Both the position numbers and the translations under genes were made by a program. Below the pieces are notes generated by a model, which worked only from the letters and a program-made list of their open reading frames with translations, was not told the origin of the DNA and ran no database searches. Below, one piece after another: positions 62,324 through 64,000 of a stretch of DNA of 64,000 nucleotides. Every line of letters starts with the position of its first letter. Positions within the stretch are counted from its first letter, which is position 1. The DNA comes from M3007 sp043764095 (GTDB taxonomy: Bacteria > Bacteroidota > Bacteroidia > Chitinophagales > Saprospiraceae): assembly GCA_043764095.1 (NCBI GenBank), contig JAYUKX010000007.1, positions 1 to 64,000 of the forward strand. Reading direction: 5' to 3'.

Positions 62324-62370
62324 TTTTAAATAAATGATAATGAACTAATTAAGTAACTATAACGGAATTT

Positions 62371-62425
62371 CGAGGCTGTTCGGCAAAAAACAGTAATCCA
62401 TCCTCGCTTAGTCGGCGCAAAGGTA
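62371..62425 (-). promoter_or_regulatory. rpsO promoter box and structured leader
   Basis: Minus-strand TACCTTTG (62425-62418) is followed by a leader able to fold as CGAGG/CCTCG (62406-62402 with 62375-62371) enclosing CTGTT/AACAG (62393-62389 with 62380-62376). S15 regulates its own mRNA through leader structures in other bacteria, and this may be an analogous site. The fold is by eye only. Confidence 0.4.
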
Positions 62426-62538
62426 ATACAAAATATTATTTTGTAAAACTTATTTTTAATTATTTTTTGAATAGTTATGTTGAATGCAGAAACGAGTCGT
62501 CTGCTATTTTTTCTATTAAATGAACAACACTTTATTCA

Positions 62539-63096
62539 TTAAAAGGACAAAGTACGCCAAATCCAACCTAAGAACATCATTGTTGCTTCCAAAATTACTC
62601 CAATATTGACTACCAGACAAATAGCTATCGTCCATGCAATGCTTTCCCTGATTTTTTTACTCCAAAATAAAAGCGGGACAAGGAGCAATACAGACATAAA
62701 CGTAAAATACCACCACCAATAGCCATTGTAAACCCTATCATAATAAGCCATTTGCTCTTGCAAATAACCATTCTTACAGCCTATTATTAAATCATATAAA
62801 TAACTAGAGCCAATAAAAATTGCTCCCATAAAAATAAACACATTGAACCTGGCCATCGCTTCGGCTGGATAGAAACTATACTTTTTGACGACCAACTGAG
62901 TACCAGTTAGTACCAGTTGGGTATATATAAAGTGCATCCAAATTTCGCCAATCCAAAACCTAGCAGAGACGGCCCAATGTCCTTTTGGTATGACATCTGA
63001 TACACTACCATAATCAAGAGAGACAGAGCAATAGAGCGCAATACTCCAAAAGATCAATCCCAATACAACAAGTAAAAAAGGTGAAATATTTTTCAT
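62539..63096 (-). CDS. Uncharacterised integral membrane protein
   Basis: A 185-residue protein with about five TM helices (near 5-25, 55-75, 85-105, 128-146 and 154-176) separated by short loops, and a WWWYFTFMSVLLLVPLLFWS segment. No known family is recognised. It follows the two NTF2-like genes in the same direction (28-bp gap) and may be in the same transcript. Confidence 0.7.
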   Translation of the reverse strand: MKNISPFLLVVLGLIFWSIALYCSVSLDYGSVSDVIPKGHWAVSARFWIGEIWMHFIYTQLVLTGTQLVVKKYSFYPAEAMARFNVFIFMGAIFIGSSYLYDLIIGCKNGYLQEQMAYYDRVYNGYWWWYFTFMSVLLLVPLLFWSKKIRESIAWTIAICLVVNIGVILEATMMFLGWIWRTLSF

Positions 63097-63124
63097 TTTA
63101 AGTGTTTTCTCCTTAAAAACATGG

Positions 63125-63544
63125 TTATTGGTTTACAACTGACTGCATTTTAGTGGCACAATTGATCAGCCATTTGCCATCTACTTTTTTGAGCAAATAC
63201 AGATGAGCGGATATGAGAGATTGCTTTTCCTCGGGGATACTCAGCGTATAATCAGCAGTAACGATGGCTACATTGCCGGTAATGGAATATTTAATATTAG
63301 AGGTTTGAATTTTGGCTCGCTTGTCTCCGGCAACCTCATTGCTCATGGCCAGTAAACCTTTTTTATCTTTGCTAACCGCTTGTTGGTTCAGTGGTTGTAA
63401 AAATAGCCTTGTATGGGCGTCCAATAGCCAATAATTAGACCAAACTTCTTGAACAGGTTTGGTCGTGTAAGCCAAGTTTTCAGCGTCAATGGTAGCACGA
63501 ATGGCATCTTCTTCCGCTTTTTGTCCAAAAGTTAACGCGGCCAA
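63125..63544 (-). CDS. NTF2-like (SnoaL/DUF4440-type) protein with a frameshifted signal peptide
   Basis: The 139-residue reading frame has the NTF2-like pattern: an N-terminal helix (EEDAIRATIDAENLAY), a conserved WSNYW, and C-terminal strands ending DGKWLINCATKM. In the present frame it must start at TTG 63544. However, ATG ATG at 63585-63580 followed by six A would read, with one more A, MMKKIFICFCFTFCLAALTFGQ-like residues, a perfect signal peptide continuous with the frame. The gene is therefore either frameshifted, phase-variable or affected by a sequencing error. A paralogue lies immediately upstream. Function unknown. Confidence 0.6.
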   Translation of the reverse strand: MAALTFGQKAEEDAIRATIDAENLAYTTKPVQEVWSNYWLLDAHTRLFLQPLNQQAVSKDKKGLLAMSNEVAGDKRAKIQTSNIKYSITGNVAIVTADYTLSIPEEKQSLISAHLYLLKKVDGKWLINCATKMQSVVNQ

Positions 63545-63589
63545 GCAGAAGGTAAAACAGAAGCAAATAAATATTTTTTCATCATTAAT

Positions 63590-64000
63590 TTATTGTGTTA
63601 TATTTTGAATTATGGTAGCAATATGATTCAGCCACTTACCATTTACTTTTTTCATCTGCCTCATTTCTAATGACAGTACTGTGATACTTTCCTCTTGAAT
63701 CACAATTTTACTTTCGTAAGAGACTACTGCCATATCTCCAAAAAATTGGAAATTAAAATTTGACTGCTCAATTTTCGCCCGCTCATCGCCTGTAACAATA
63801 TTGGGCAATTCGAGCAAAGCGTTTTTATCAAATATGTTCGTAGCACCATCGGGAGTATGCAAAAACAAAGTCGTTTTGTCATCTAGTATCCAATAGTTTT
63901 TCCAAATTTCTTGGATGGGTTTTAACAGGTAATCTTGGGTTTCTGCTTCTAAAACGGCATGAATAGCGGATTCCTCCTCCATTTGGCCAAAAGCAACATG
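63590..64000 (-). CDS. NTF2-like (SnoaL/DUF4440-type) protein, 5' end beyond the window
   Basis: A partial gene. The visible part from MEEESAIHAVLE is 130 residues and is clearly related to the next gene downstream (IWKNYWILDD versus VWSNYWLLDA, and GDERAKIEQSNFNFQ versus GDKRAKIQTSNIKYS). The frame stays open upstream through HVAFGQ, which looks like the end of a signal peptide, so the true start lies past 64000. The stop is 4 bp before the ATG ATG of its neighbour, indicating a tandem duplication in one operon. Confidence 0.75.
   Translation of the reverse strand, partial: HVAFGQMEEESAIHAVLEAETQDYLLKPIQEIWKNYWILDDKTTLFLHTPDGATNIFDKNALLELPNIVTGDERAKIEQSNFNFQFFGDMAVVSYESKIVIQEESITVLSLEMRQMKKVNGKWLNHIATIIQNITQ

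Noticed and set aside
1..64000. CRISPR array, tRNA or rRNA
   Set aside because: No regularly spaced repeats and no cloverleaf or rRNA-like sequence were seen on either strand by eye. A dedicated tRNA scan would be decisive.

Overview
The window looks like a chromosomal segment from a member of the Bacteroidota, most plausibly Saprospiraceae or a close relative. The evidence is several type IX secretion (T9SS) C-terminal sorting domains, TonB-dependent receptors with N-terminal CarboxypepD_reg-like domains, promoters of the TAnnTTTG type, no obvious Shine-Dalgarno sequences, and moderate-to-low GC. I see no tRNA, rRNA, CRISPR array, transposase or phage module.

Layout. 0.1-4.1 kb: a dicarboxylate-type symporter, a 30-residue membrane ORF with its own terminator, and a two-gene unit (cysteine-synthase-like enzyme plus alpha-oxoamine synthase) that fits sulfonolipid (capnine) base synthesis. 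4.1-8.2 kb (minus strand): M50 protease, histidine kinase and priA, tightly packed. 8.4-14.3 kb: FKBP isomerase, M20 dipeptidase, an ECF sigma factor with a small membrane protein, and clpC. 14.6-22.3 kb: housekeeping genes (STAS protein, TrmH methylase, glycosyltransferase, lysA, CBS protein, class-III aminotransferase, nth, purH), with palindromic repeats where the aminotransferase and nth converge. 22.4-30.1 kb: a secreted P-domain protein, a large TPR protein with an outer-membrane barrel partner, and an S41 peptidase.

30.1-43.3 kb is a 5-oxoproline (pyroglutamate) unit: fused pxpB-pxpC, pxpA, an atypical NRAMP-like transporter and a TonB-dependent receptor. It is split by about 7.3 kb carrying a TPR histidine kinase, a LytTR regulator and three exported proteins. 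A 105-bp direct repeat covering the pxpBC/pxpA junction flanks the split. 43.5-49.4 kb: a large T9SS adhesin-like protein, an ECF sigma factor with a membrane partner, a GIY-YIG-like nuclease next to a DUF4240 protein (candidate toxin-immunity pair), and a small membrane protein with Hsp20. The ECF gene and the Hsp20 unit share an unusual promoter-like sequence, suggesting a stress regulon. 49.4-59.1 kb: TonB-dependent receptor, PAS-LuxR regulator, GrpB, DUF2834-like protein, geranylgeranyl-reductase-type flavoprotein, serine hydrolase, TPR adenylate cyclase and a lipoprotein. 59.4-64 kb: pnp with an RGG-rich tail, rpsO, a membrane protein and two tandem NTF2-like proteins. One of these has a frameshifted signal peptide and the other runs off the window.

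All functional calls rest on reading motifs in the translated sequence. No database search was run, and promoter and terminator calls are by eye.
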